Shown here: positions 18,382 to 27,358 of the stretch, in pieces
Position numbering within the stretch: position 1 is the stretch's first letter
Layout of the letters: every line of letters begins with the position of its first letter
NCBI GenBank assembly: GCA_021807595.1
Contig: JAKBCS010000041.1
Span: forward strand, 1 to 36,458
DNA from: Planctomycetota bacterium
GTDB taxonomy: Bacteria; Planctomycetota; Planctomycetia; Gemmatales; Gemmataceae
Direction: 5' to 3'
DNA: 36,458 nucleotides
The notes under the pieces: generated by a model
Database searches by the model: none
What the model saw: only the letters and a program-made list of their open reading frames with translations
What the model was told of the DNA's origin: nothing
Position numbers and translations under genes: made by a program

Positions 18382-19272
18382 ATGCCGACAACAAGCACCC
18401 TACCCGCCGATGTTGTCGCTCGAGCCCAAGCCTTGGGACTCAAGGCTCGCGGCGTCGTCGAGGGATTGCGCATCGGCGATCACAAAAGTCCCTATCGCGG
18501 CTTCTCTGTCGAGTTCGTGCAGCACCGCGAGTACGTTCCCGGCGACGACATCCGCCACATCGACTGGAAGAGCTACGGTCGCTCCGAGCGTTACACCATC
18601 AAGCAGTACGAACAGGAGACGAATTTCATCGGCCACATCGTCGTCGATGCCAGCCGATCGATGCTCTACGGCGAGGGGGGGACGAACAAACTGGAATATG
18701 CCAAGCTGATCGCGGCGACGCTGGCATATGTGATTATCCATCAACGCGACAGCGTCAGCCTGGGCATCTTCGATTCGGCGTGGCGATTTCGCCTTCCTCC
18801 GAGCAGCCAACCGGGCCACATGCAGACGATCTTGCAACAACTGGAGAGCGCCGAACCGCGCGAGAAGACGGCCATCGCCCCGCTGTTGCACGATCTGGCC
18901 CAACAAGCTCGGCGGCGCGGCCTGGTGTTTCTGATCTCCGACTGCTTCGACGATGTGCCCAGCCTGATGAACGCGCTGCAACACCTGCGCTTTCAGGGAC
19001 ACGAAGTAACCGTGTTCCACGTTCTCCATCCCGATGAGATCGGCTTCCCCTTTGAGGGCATGACGAAGTTCGACGCGATGGAAGAACGCATGCACGTTCT
19101 GACCCGCCCGCATCTGATTCGACCGACCTATCTGCGGGCGGTGCAAGCGTTCTTGAAGGAGCTGACTACGGGTTGTCGGGCGAATCGCTGCGATTATGCG
19201 TTAATGGATACGTCGCGCCCGTTGGCGCAGCCGTTGACGGAGTATTTGGCTCGGCGTTTACAGGGACCGTGA
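18382..19272 (+). CDS. DUF58 (VWA-like) protein
   Basis: This 296-aa protein carries the DUF58 signature YRGFSVEFVQHREYVPGDD, IRHIDWKSYGRSERY, IKQYEQETN (about 34-77). The VWA-like core follows: IVVDASRSMLYG (DASRS metal-site motif), DSVSLGIFD, and LVFLISDCFDDV. DUF58 proteins nearly always follow moxR and are thought to be clients or partners of the ATPase. It begins three bases after the MoxR stop. No membrane segment is visible, so it is cytoplasmic or peripheral. The gene ends seven bases before a large palindrome which could weaken read-through into the VWA genes downstream. Confidence 0.93.
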   Translation: MPTTSTLPADVVARAQALGLKARGVVEGLRIGDHKSPYRGFSVEFVQHREYVPGDDIRHIDWKSYGRSERYTIKQYEQETNFIGHIVVDASRSMLYGEGGTNKLEYAKLIAATLAYVIIHQRDSVSLGIFDSAWRFRLPPSSQPGHMQTILQQLESAEPREKTAIAPLLHDLAQQARRRGLVFLISDCFDDVPSLMNALQHLRFQGHEVTVFHVLHPDEIGFPFEGMTKFDAMEERMHVLTRPHLIRPTYLRAVQAFLKELTTGCRANRCDYALMDTSRPLAQPLTEYLARRLQGP

Positions 19273-19280
19273 TTTTCTGG

Positions 19281-19337
19281 TTAGCCGCGATGCGCAGCGG
19301 AGCGCGAAACCCGCGCTCCGCTGCGCGTCGCGGCTAA
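19281..19337. repeat. Near-copy of the stop-codon palindrome, inside the MoxR operon
   Basis: Arms 19281-19306 and 19312-19337 pair over 26 bases with one G-T wobble; the loop is five bases. The sequence is almost identical to that at 2425-2485 (one arm base and one loop base differ). Here it lies between co-directional genes, eight bases after a stop and eleven before the next ATG, so it may act as an mRNA processing or stability element rather than a full terminator. Confidence 0.75.
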
Positions 19338-19348
19338 ACGAGGTTGTT

Positions 19349-21631
19349 ATGTCGTTCCTCGCACCTTATCTGCTCGGCGGCTTGGCGGCTTGCGGCATCC
19401 CGATCGCGCTGCATTTCTTCTATCGCAGCCGCTATCGCACCGTGCCGTGGGCAGCGATGAAGTTTCTGCTCGACAGCATCGAGCAGACGAGTCGGCGACT
19501 GCGCTTCCAAGAACTGCTGTTGCTCGCGCTGCGCGTGATGGTCCTCGCTCTGCTGGCCTTGGCCTTGGCGCGTCCTTCGACGACGGCGGCGCGCGGCGGG
19601 GGTCAGGGCGACGCGGTCGACGCGGTCTTGTTGATCGACAACTCGCTGAGCATGGGCGCACGCGATGGCGTCGCACGGATCGATCCGGGTAACGATGGGT
19701 ATCTCTCGTCACTCAAGGAGTTCGCCGCGCCGGACGGTACGGTGCGACGGCTCGATCGGGCCAAGGCGGCAGCGTTGGCCGTACTGTCGAGTCTACCGCC
19801 GCATTCGACCGCGCAGGTAATCGCCGTCACCGACCGCGCCGTGCCTTTAGGTCCGCAAACGCCGTCGCATCTGGACCAAGCGCGGAAAATCGTCGCCGAG
19901 ATCGAACTCTCTCAACAGGGCAGCGATTTATTGCCCGGCGTCGGCGAAGCGGCGGCAACGCTGCAGCGCGGCCAATCGCCGAACAAAGAGTTGTATCTGT
20001 TCGGCGACATGCAGCGGCGCGGCTGGGAAGCCCAAGCCTCGTCGCTCTCCGAAAAGCTCAAAGAAATGCAAGGCTTCGCTCGCATTCATCTGGTGCATTG
20101 CGCCCATCGAGCGCCCGATAACGCCGCCATCGTCGGCATCACGCCGCAGAGCAGCCTGCGCACCGGCGAACGCGCCGACTTTGCCGTCTTGGTGCGTAAC
20201 ACCTCGGCGAACGCCCTGCGCAATCTCAGCATCAGCCTCGAAGTGGACGGCAAAACGGCCGAGAGCGATACTCGCCCTCTCGAAGAACTCAAGCCGGGAG
20301 AGACGCGCGCCGTCCTGCTGACCGGAATGCTCGACCGTGCCGGCCGCCGCATCCTCACGGCGCGCCTGAAGGCGGACGATCTCGACGGCGACAACCGTTT
20401 CGATGAAGTCATTGTCGTTCACGATCGAGTCGGCATTCTCGTCGTCGATGGAAATCCCGACGACCGCGAGCCGCGCAATGCCGGCAGCTTCTTCCTCCAG
20501 CACGCCCTGAATCTGCCCGCGCAAGTGACATCGGCAGCGCGAGCCACGCCGCGTTCGCTCGTCAACAAGGATCTGTGCATTCTGGTGAATGTGCGACTGG
20601 AGGCCAACGGCAAGAACGAGGGGGGATACATCTCGCCGGAGTTCGTCAAGAACCTCGCCTCCTTCGTCCACGACGGCCACGGGCTAATGATTTTCTCCGG
20701 CGAGAACGTGGTGCCTGAGGCTTACAATCGTCTGCTGTTCGAGCAACGGCGATTGTTGCCCACGACGATCGCCAAAATCGCTAATTCTCCCGCCGACAAA
20801 CCGTGGACGCTGGACCGCCAAAGCGCCGAGACGAATCCGTTCGCCAAGTTCCGTGAGGAAGAAGGCTACGCCGGGGTCGATCGCATCGAAGTCCGCCGCA
20901 TCGTCGAGTTGGAAAAACAACCGCAACGACCCGATGTGCTAGACGAGACCCGCGTGTTGTTGCGTTATAGCAACGGGATGCCGGCCGTCGTCGGGCGCAA
21001 GCATCCGGGCGAAGGCGAGGTAATGTTCGTTACAACCTCTATGAGCGATCCCCAATGGACCGATTGGTTCATCGCGCCGCCGTTCGTGCCGTTCGTACAG
21101 ATGTCGCTCAATTACCTGTTGCAGGGGCAGCCGGAGGCGCACAATCGCATTGCCGGCGAGCCGTTGCAATGGCAAGCGCCCAAGGCCGGTACGGCGACGG
21201 CCTACGACCTCGTGCGTCCCGATGGTGAGACGGTACGGCTGGGCTATCCCGAAACGGTGGCCGGTCGTCCTCTCGTGACCGCCGAGGACACGGCGAAGGC
21301 CGGAATCTATCACATCGTAGCCGCCAATCGAGCCGCGCAGCCCGGAGCCGAGGAGGCCGACGGCGAACGCATCCTCGACGAACCGGACGGCGTACCGTTC
21401 GCCGTCACTCCCGATGTGCGCGACAGCGAACAACTGCAACCGCTGCGGCCCGAAGAGATCGACGCGCAAACGGGAGCCAAGGTCGCCCACTGGATCGCCG
21501 GCGACGATAGCGGACTATTCGGCGACGGCGCGCGGATGAAAAGCGAATGGACCATGTGGCTATTGACGACATTGTTCGTCTTGGTTCTGGGCGAGACGCT
21601 GTTGGCCTGGTTGTGCGGCCGAGCGTGGTGA
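19349..21631 (+). CDS. BatA-type membrane protein with VWA domain
   Basis: A 760-aa protein starting with the BatA N-terminal module: a first membrane helix (about 5-25, PYLLGGLAACGIPIALHFFY), the RTVPWAAMKFL segment, and a second helix (about 52-74). A VWA domain (about 90-260) follows, with an intact metal site DNSLSM and the FGDMQRRGW strand. Then come an Ig-like region (LRTGERADFAVLVRNTSANA), a GATase1-like region (ILVVDGNPDDREPRNAGSFF at about 368-387, through LMIFSGENVVPE) and a C-terminal membrane helix (WTMWLLTTLFVLVLGETLLAW). The protein is anchored at both ends with a large periplasmic middle. It should be a partner of the MoxR ATPase. No substrate is known for such planctomycete proteins. 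Confidence 0.85.
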   Translation: MSFLAPYLLGGLAACGIPIALHFFYRSRYRTVPWAAMKFLLDSIEQTSRRLRFQELLLLALRVMVLALLALALARPSTTAARGGGQGDAVDAVLLIDNSLSMGARDGVARIDPGNDGYLSSLKEFAAPDGTVRRLDRAKAAALAVLSSLPPHSTAQVIAVTDRAVPLGPQTPSHLDQARKIVAEIELSQQGSDLLPGVGEAAATLQRGQSPNKELYLFGDMQRRGWEAQASSLSEKLKEMQGFARIHLVHCAHRAPDNAAIVGITPQSSLRTGERADFAVLVRNTSANALRNLSISLEVDGKTAESDTRPLEELKPGETRAVLLTGMLDRAGRRILTARLKADDLDGDNRFDEVIVVHDRVGILVVDGNPDDREPRNAGSFFLQHALNLPAQVTSAARATPRSLVNKDLCILVNVRLEANGKNEGGYISPEFVKNLASFVHDGHGLMIFSGENVVPEAYNRLLFEQRRLLPTTIAKIANSPADKPWTLDRQSAETNPFAKFREEEGYAGVDRIEVRRIVELEKQPQRPDVLDETRVLLRYSNGMPAVVGRKHPGEGEVMFVTTSMSDPQWTDWFIAPPFVPFVQMSLNYLLQGQPEAHNRIAGEPLQWQAPKAGTATAYDLVRPDGETVRLGYPETVAGRPLVTAEDTAKAGIYHIVAANRAAQPGAEEADGERILDEPDGVPFAVTPDVRDSEQLQPLRPEEIDAQTGAKVAHWIAGDDSGLFGDGARMKSEWTMWLLTTLFVLVLGETLLAWLCGRAW

Positions 21632-21640
21632 GGAGCGTTC

Positions 21641-24112
21641 ATGCACTGGCTTCAACGACTGAACTTGATCGAGGCTCCAGAGAACACCGTGCTGCGTTCG
21701 GCGGAGTTGAGTTGGCGCGGATTGCTGCCCGTGTGGCTTTCGGCGCTGTTGCTCCTGGGTACGGCCGTCGGTGTCGTCTACCTTTATCGCCGGGAGAATG
21801 CGCGGCTCAGCGCGTCGCGGCGACTGCTTCTCGCTGGGTTGCGCATCGCGCTGATTGCGCTGGTTCTCGTTTTACTCAGTCGGCCGGTATTGATCGCTGA
21901 GTTTCACGGCGAACGTCCACGTCCTGTTGTGCTGTTGATCGACGACACCGATAGCATGAAACAGCGCGATCGCCGAATCTCGGACGCCGATCGCCTGCGC
22001 GTCGCGCTGGCCAAGGGATTGCTGCCGTGGAATACCGCTCTCTCTGAGGCCGATCGACTGTCAACGCTCTCTCCCGATCAATTGGCGAATCCGACCCGCG
22101 CGGAGTTGGTGCGGGCGATATTATCCAATAACGATCTGAACTTGCGCTCTTCCTTGTCCGACAGAGGGCCGCTGCAAGAATTTCAGTTCGATCGCAAACT
22201 TCATGGAGTCGGCGACAGCACGCTCGATCCGAGTCACACTGCGCTGGCCGATTCGTTGCGCGAGGTTCTCGTTCGCAGCGGCGGCGAATTGCCTGCCGCC
22301 GTCGTCGTGTTGACCGACGGGCGCGACAATGCCAGCAAGCTTACTCTGCTGGAAGCCGCCGAGATGTGCCGGGACAAGGACGTGCCGCTGTTCGTCTACG
22401 GCGTCGGTTCGTCCAACGGCGGCGTGTTGCAAATCAAGGACGTGACGCTGCCCAATACCATTTTCGTGGACGACAAGGCGGAGGCGGCGGACGATCCCAT
22501 CGAAATCGTGGTGCGTTGGCGCTGTCGCGGGTTCAAGCAAGGGACGGTACTTCTGAACGTGCAACTCGGCGAGCAGAAGATGAGCCGGGAGATTGCGGCC
22601 AAGGAAGGCGAGGAGTTGCGCGAGATTCTGACGTTTGTACCGCACAAAGGCAAGGAGGGCCCGCGCGACTTCACCGCCACGCTGGAGATGAAGCAAGACG
22701 CGACCACGCGCGACCAGGTGCAGCGTTCGGTCCAGGTGAAGAACAGCCGGGTCAAAGTGTTGTACGTCGAGAATCTGCCGCGGCGCGAGTACAAGTTCTT
22801 ACAGCCGTTGCTCGATCGCGATCGCCGCGTCTTGGCCCGCTATTTCCTCGTCGAAGGCGATCCGCGTCTGGCCGAGAATCGCCCCAGCGATCCGGCGGCG
22901 TCGCTGTTTCTCGATGCCTTTCCGGAGAATTTTCCCGATCCTTCGAGCCGCGACGCCGACTCCAAGCCCTACGATCTGTTGATCCTCGGCGATGTGCCTC
23001 CCTCGGCTCTCGGCCCTCAAGGGATAAAAGCGATCCAGAAATTCGTCAAAGAGGGAGGCGGCTTGGCGGTCGTGGCCGGTCGGCAGCACATGCCCGCCGA
23101 CTACGTCGATACCCCGTTGGCCGAGGTCTTGCCCGTCGAGTTTAGCCGCCAAGCGTTTCCCATTCTGGCGGAAGCACGCACCCAAGCCTTCCGTCCGCTG
23201 CTGACCTACGACGGTGAACAGAGCGGCGCGATCGCCCTCGCCGACGGTCAGGAAGACAATTTGCGACTGTGGAAAGAGGACATATGGAAGGACGGACGCG
23301 GCTTCCACTGGTTCTATCCCGTCAACGGTCTGCGTCCGGCGGCGACGGCTCTTTTGGCGCATCCCGAACGGAGAAACGGCCAGAAACCCAACGACAAGCC
23401 GATGCCGTTGATCGCCACCCAATACTACGGCAAGGGCGAGGTGTTCTTTCTGGGCGTGGATGAAACCTGGCGTTGGCGCGACAGCACCGGCGACCGTTTG
23501 ACTTCGCGCTTTTGGGGTCAGATCGTCACGCAATTGGGCTTGCCGCACCTGCTCGGCCATTCGCGCCGCGTGCAATTGGAATTGGAGCGCGGCGAAGCGA
23601 TTTTGGGCAGACCGGGAACCATGAAGGCCCGCTTGCTCGACAAAGATTATGAGCCGTTGACCCGGCCGAGCGTTCGCGCCGTGTTGGTACAACAAGATAC
23701 GGCCGAGGGGCAAAAACGCGAGCAGCCCATCGAACTGAAGCGCGTCAAAAGCATGCCCGGCGAGTATCGCGCCGCCTTGCCCAACGATACCCCGGGACGC
23801 TTCGAGTTGAAGGTGGAAGAATCCGAGGGGCTGGAGCCGTCGTCGTTATCCTATCGGGTCGAGCGGCCGCCGGGGCACGAGACCGAGATCGTCGGCATGG
23901 CCGAGGAGACGCTGCGCGAAGCGGCCCAGACGAGCGGCGGACGATTCTACCGCGAGGAAGATTTACAGCACTTGGCCGCGGACATTCCACCGCGCACCCT
24001 GCCCTTCGTGCAGCGGCAAGAGAAACTGCTGTGGAGTTCGCTGACGATGCTGCTGTTCGTCGGCCTGATAACTGCAGAATGGGTTCTGCGGAAGTTCTCG
24101 AACCTGAGTTGA
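21641..24112 (+). CDS. Large membrane protein with VWA and GATase-like domains
   Basis: An 823-aa protein starting nine bases after the BatA-like gene. Two N-terminal membrane helices (about 28-50 and 62-87) lead into a VWA domain (about 93-270). Its first metal motif is DDTDS rather than DxSxS, and VVVLTDGRDNASK supplies the second acidic loop. A beta-rich region follows, then a GATase1-like domain (about 440-620) with YDLLILGDVPPSALGPQG and EGGGLAVVAGRQHMP, and after it GEVFFLGVDETWRWRD. A C-terminal helix (LLWSSLTMLLFVGLITAEWVL) anchors the end. The organisation repeats that of the preceding gene, so the two are probably distant paralogues that form a complex. The GATase-like domain shows no catalytic Cys and is likely structural. 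Confidence 0.82.
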   Translation: MHWLQRLNLIEAPENTVLRSAELSWRGLLPVWLSALLLLGTAVGVVYLYRRENARLSASRRLLLAGLRIALIALVLVLLSRPVLIAEFHGERPRPVVLLIDDTDSMKQRDRRISDADRLRVALAKGLLPWNTALSEADRLSTLSPDQLANPTRAELVRAILSNNDLNLRSSLSDRGPLQEFQFDRKLHGVGDSTLDPSHTALADSLREVLVRSGGELPAAVVVLTDGRDNASKLTLLEAAEMCRDKDVPLFVYGVGSSNGGVLQIKDVTLPNTIFVDDKAEAADDPIEIVVRWRCRGFKQGTVLLNVQLGEQKMSREIAAKEGEELREILTFVPHKGKEGPRDFTATLEMKQDATTRDQVQRSVQVKNSRVKVLYVENLPRREYKFLQPLLDRDRRVLARYFLVEGDPRLAENRPSDPAASLFLDAFPENFPDPSSRDADSKPYDLLILGDVPPSALGPQGIKAIQKFVKEGGGLAVVAGRQHMPADYVDTPLAEVLPVEFSRQAFPILAEARTQAFRPLLTYDGEQSGAIALADGQEDNLRLWKEDIWKDGRGFHWFYPVNGLRPAATALLAHPERRNGQKPNDKPMPLIATQYYGKGEVFFLGVDETWRWRDSTGDRLTSRFWGQIVTQLGLPHLLGHSRRVQLELERGEAILGRPGTMKARLLDKDYEPLTRPSVRAVLVQQDTAEGQKREQPIELKRVKSMPGEYRAALPNDTPGRFELKVEESEGLEPSSLSYRVERPPGHETEIVGMAEETLREAAQTSGGRFYREEDLQHLAADIPPRTLPFVQRQEKLLWSSLTMLLFVGLITAEWVLRKFSNLS

Positions 24113-24118
24113 TGCTTT

Positions 24119-27100
24119 ATGGTTCCCCGTTCGATTCTAAGACAACTGAAACGCTTGCGCCGGCGCGAGCGATTGCTGCGAGTGACGTGGGCGGCGGCGC
24201 GCGCCGTCTCCGTCTTTGCCGCCGTCCTTGCCGCCGCCTGTTCGATCGACTTCACCGTCGATCTGTACCGCGATACGCCGTCCTGGCTGCGTTGGGGGCT
24301 GCTCGCTGGACAGTTGACGCTATGGACGGTCGGCGGAGCGTTCGTCCTCGTTCAGCTGGCCCGAAGGCTCGGCGATAACGAGTTGTCGCTGTGGATCGAA
24401 GACAAAGTGCCGCAGCTGGGGCATCGCCTGATCTCAGCGGTGCAACTCAATCGCTCCGGGGCGGATACCAACGGCATGTCGCCGGCCATGATCGCCGCCG
24501 TGACGCGGCAAGCCGAAGAGCAAGTGGCCGCCGCCGACTTCGCCTCGATTGCTGACACAAGGCGTCTCAAATGGACGGTGCAACTCCTCGCCCCCGTTCT
24601 GTTGGCGTTGGGGCTTTCGTTCGTTCTGTGGCCGGATACCGTGCGGGCATTGTTGGCGCGCCAGATGCTCGACGATCGCGCCATTCCACGCTCTGTGACC
24701 ATCGAGAGCGCCCGCGCCCAGCAAGTGTGGCCGGCCAACGAGGAGGGCGTGCTGCGTTTCCGCGTCCGCGGCGCGTTCGCCCAGCATCTTCGCGGCGAGG
24801 TCCGCCTCGATCTCCCCGACGGCGACGCCGAACGCCACGAATTGATCTTTGAATCGACCGACGACCATGGAGCGATCTTCCTGGCGCGCGTCCCACCCTT
24901 GACGGTCGATTTCCACTATCGCGCCTGGCTCAAAGACGGACGCACCCACGAATCGGCAGGCGTCCATTTTGAACCGCGACCCATCGTGAAGCGTCAGCAC
25001 GCCTGGGTGCAACTGCCCGCAGCAATCGGATTGCGGTCGAACGGCAAGCCCTACGAAGAGGCGCAAAAGGGCAACGATGTCGTCTTTCGGCTTGCCGGTT
25101 CGTCGGCGCGCGTGGCCATCGAAGCGCAAAAGCCCATCGTCGGGGCGAAGGTCGAGGTTCTGGGTCCGCCGCTGCTGGGCGCGTCGGTTTTGGCGAGTCG
25201 GCAGCGCAAGGTGCCGGGTGAGGGCGCGGTTCGATCCGAAGTCGTCCGGCGCTCGGTCGATCTCGAAGTGGGAAACGACGGTCGCACGGCGGAGGGGGTG
25301 TTCTCGTTTGAACCCGGCATTCGTCCCGAATTGCTCTCGACGTTGGCGGCTTCGCTGCCCGTCGGCGGCCCGGCGAGTTTGCCGTGGGCCGCCCTCTACC
25401 TCGTGGCGCGCGGCGAACCGATGCAATCCGAGACGGCCTATCGCATCGTCGTCCGCGACCAGTTCGATCTGGAAAACACCGACAAGCCGCGCCGGAGCAT
25501 CCGCACCGCTCCCGTCGATCCGCCCGAAGTCGCCCTGTTGCCCGAAGCCCTGCCGTCGCGGAACGGCCAAGTCTCGGAAGACGATGAAATCGAGGGCATT
25601 CCGATTCTTCTGGGCCAGCGCGTGCCGTTGGCTTACGAATGCAAGGCGAGCTACGGACTGAGCCACGCCCAGCTGCGCTACCGCGTCATTCCGCGCACCG
25701 TCAGCCGCGACGATGCCGGCGATCCGGGCGAGGGCGAGTTCTTGCACCTGCCGTTGGGATCGCGGCGCGGGCCTTCCGGACGCGCGTTTCGAGAACGCGA
25801 GTTCTTCACCCGCCCCTCCGGCGATCCCGACCAATTGGGCGACCTCGAAGGCGGCGGACGCTACGACTTCGATTCGTCCGGCATCCCCAACGGCAAGGGC
25901 GGTCTGCTCCGGCTGCAAGAGGGGGATCGTATTCAGTTCTACGTCGAAGTCTTTGGCCGCGCCGATCCGGAAGGCGCGCCGGGACGATCCGCCGTGCGCG
26001 AAAAAGAGGTCGTCAACCAACGCGATTTCTGGGCCTGGATCGAGAAGAAAGAAGATCACAAGGAACGCATCCGCCGTTTGGAAGAGGAGCAGCGCGGCCT
26101 GACGGGCATCGTCTCGCTATTGCCCGAAGATCGTCCGCGCCCGCCCGACCGCACGAACCCCGTTCCTCCGCTCGGTCAACTGCCCGTGAGCATTCAGGAA
26201 GGCGAGGGCGTCCTTGGCCGCGATTGGCGGCTGCTCGGCCCGTTTGCCGACGACAACGACACCGGACACGCTCGCGCCTATCCGCCGGAAACCGAGACGA
26301 CCGATCTCTCCAAACGGTACGACGGCATCGGTGGCAAAGTCGGCTGGCAGATCTACCACGGATTAACGGACAAAGTCGATCTGCAAAAGTTTTTCGCCCG
26401 CGGCGAGGCAGGCGTCGCTTACGCGGCCTGTTGGATTCGCTCCGCCGGTTCGCAGCGCGTCGTCTTAACCACCGGCAGCGACGACGGCATCAAGGTCTGG
26501 ATCGACCGCAAGCTCGTTCTCGACAAAGCCGTCCACCGCGAGGCCATTCCCGCCGACGACAAAACGCCCCTCTCCCTGCGCGACGGCTGGCAAGAGGTTC
26601 TGGTCAAAGTCGATAACCGCTTCGGCAGCTGGGCGTTCTATTTCGACATCGTCGATGCAAATACGGGCAAATCGTTGCCGCCCCAGCGCCTCCAGGTTCG
26701 CACGGCACCCATCACGCAGTTCGAGGGCAAGGCGTTCGTCAAGAATTGGCTGCTGCTCGGCCCCTTCGCCGCCAAGGAGAATCAGGCGCACTCCAAGGAG
26801 TTCCCTCCCGAACGCGATCCGGTCGATCTCAAAAAGGAATACGACGCGCGCAAGGGCAAAATCCGTTGGAAGGAGTATCGGGCCAAGGAAGGGCGAATCA
26901 ACCTCGTCGAGGCGTTCGCCTTGAAGGGCGACGAAGCCCGCGACGCGGTCGGCTACGCCGTCTGCTGGGTCCAGTGTGACAAAGAGAAGATGGCCGTCTT
27001 GGCTACCGGCAGCGACGACGGCATCAAGGTCTGGATCAACCGAGGCATCGTTCACGACAAAGCCGTCGCGCGGACGGCGGAGCCGAGTAGCGACCGCACG

Positions 27101-27262
27101 CCGGTGCGACTCAAAGCGGGATGGAACGAAGTGTTGGTCAAAATCGACAATCGAGCGGCGGATTGGGCATTTTACTTCGAGTTGCTCGATCCGCCGACCG
27201 GCAAGGCGCTGCCCGGTGTCGCGTATCGCCTCGAACCGCCCCAAAAGGATAAGAAAAAGTGA
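24119..27262 (+). CDS. 1047-aa membrane protein with tandem C-terminal domain
   Basis: The N-terminus (about 20-85) has two membrane helices (VFAAVLAAACSIDFTV and LLAGQLTLWTVGGAFVLVQL), then GDNELSLWIEDKVPQLGHRL and a third helix (about 155-173), an organisation seen in planctomycete DUF4175-like proteins. A long periplasmic beta-rich region (about 190-680) follows. The C-terminus is a tandem repeat of a domain of about 150 residues, copy 1 at about 700-846 and copy 2 at about 873-1024. Each has WxLLGPF, an acid-rich loop, TGSDDGIKVWI, and a closing W.EVLVK.DNR...WAFYF. This has the look of a carbohydrate- or protein-binding jelly roll. The function is unknown; position suggests it is part of the same envelope complex. 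The start lacks a strong ribosome site and lies six bases after the previous stop, so coupling is likely. Confidence 0.8.
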   Translation: MVPRSILRQLKRLRRRERLLRVTWAAARAVSVFAAVLAAACSIDFTVDLYRDTPSWLRWGLLAGQLTLWTVGGAFVLVQLARRLGDNELSLWIEDKVPQLGHRLISAVQLNRSGADTNGMSPAMIAAVTRQAEEQVAAADFASIADTRRLKWTVQLLAPVLLALGLSFVLWPDTVRALLARQMLDDRAIPRSVTIESARAQQVWPANEEGVLRFRVRGAFAQHLRGEVRLDLPDGDAERHELIFESTDDHGAIFLARVPPLTVDFHYRAWLKDGRTHESAGVHFEPRPIVKRQHAWVQLPAAIGLRSNGKPYEEAQKGNDVVFRLAGSSARVAIEAQKPIVGAKVEVLGPPLLGASVLASRQRKVPGEGAVRSEVVRRSVDLEVGNDGRTAEGVFSFEPGIRPELLSTLAASLPVGGPASLPWAALYLVARGEPMQSETAYRIVVRDQFDLENTDKPRRSIRTAPVDPPEVALLPEALPSRNGQVSEDDEIEGIPILLGQRVPLAYECKASYGLSHAQLRYRVIPRTVSRDDAGDPGEGEFLHLPLGSRRGPSGRAFREREFFTRPSGDPDQLGDLEGGGRYDFDSSGIPNGKGGLLRLQEGDRIQFYVEVFGRADPEGAPGRSAVREKEVVNQRDFWAWIEKKEDHKERIRRLEEEQRGLTGIVSLLPEDRPRPPDRTNPVPPLGQLPVSIQEGEGVLGRDWRLLGPFADDNDTGHARAYPPETETTDLSKRYDGIGGKVGWQIYHGLTDKVDLQKFFARGEAGVAYAACWIRSAGSQRVVLTTGSDDGIKVWIDRKLVLDKAVHREAIPADDKTPLSLRDGWQEVLVKVDNRFGSWAFYFDIVDANTGKSLPPQRLQVRTAPITQFEGKAFVKNWLLLGPFAAKENQAHSKEFPPERDPVDLKKEYDARKGKIRWKEYRAKEGRINLVEAFALKGDEARDAVGYAVCWVQCDKEKMAVLATGSDDGIKVWINRGIVHDKAVARTAEPSSDRTPVRLKAGWNEVLVKIDNRAADWAFYFELLDPPTGKALPGVAYRLEPPQKDKKK
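26217..27190 (+). repeat. Intragenic tandem domain duplication
   Basis: Two copies of a domain of about 150 codons (about 26217-26655 and 26737-27190) lie at the end of the 1047-aa gene. A 33-base stretch coding TGSDDGIKVWI is identical in both (26471-26503 and 27005-27037), while the surroundings have diverged considerably. Confidence 0.8.
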
Positions 27263-27358
27263 GTTCGCGCTCGAAAGCGCGTTACCCCCTGGGGTACGAA
27301 GGGGTTTCACGATAAGATGCCGCGAACCGGCATCTCTGGCTTCCTCCGAGGAGTTTCC

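Noticed and set aside
24434-26059. A 541-codon open frame on the minus strand
   Set aside because: Lies fully inside the 1047-aa membrane protein gene and shows no signal peptide, motif or ribosome site.
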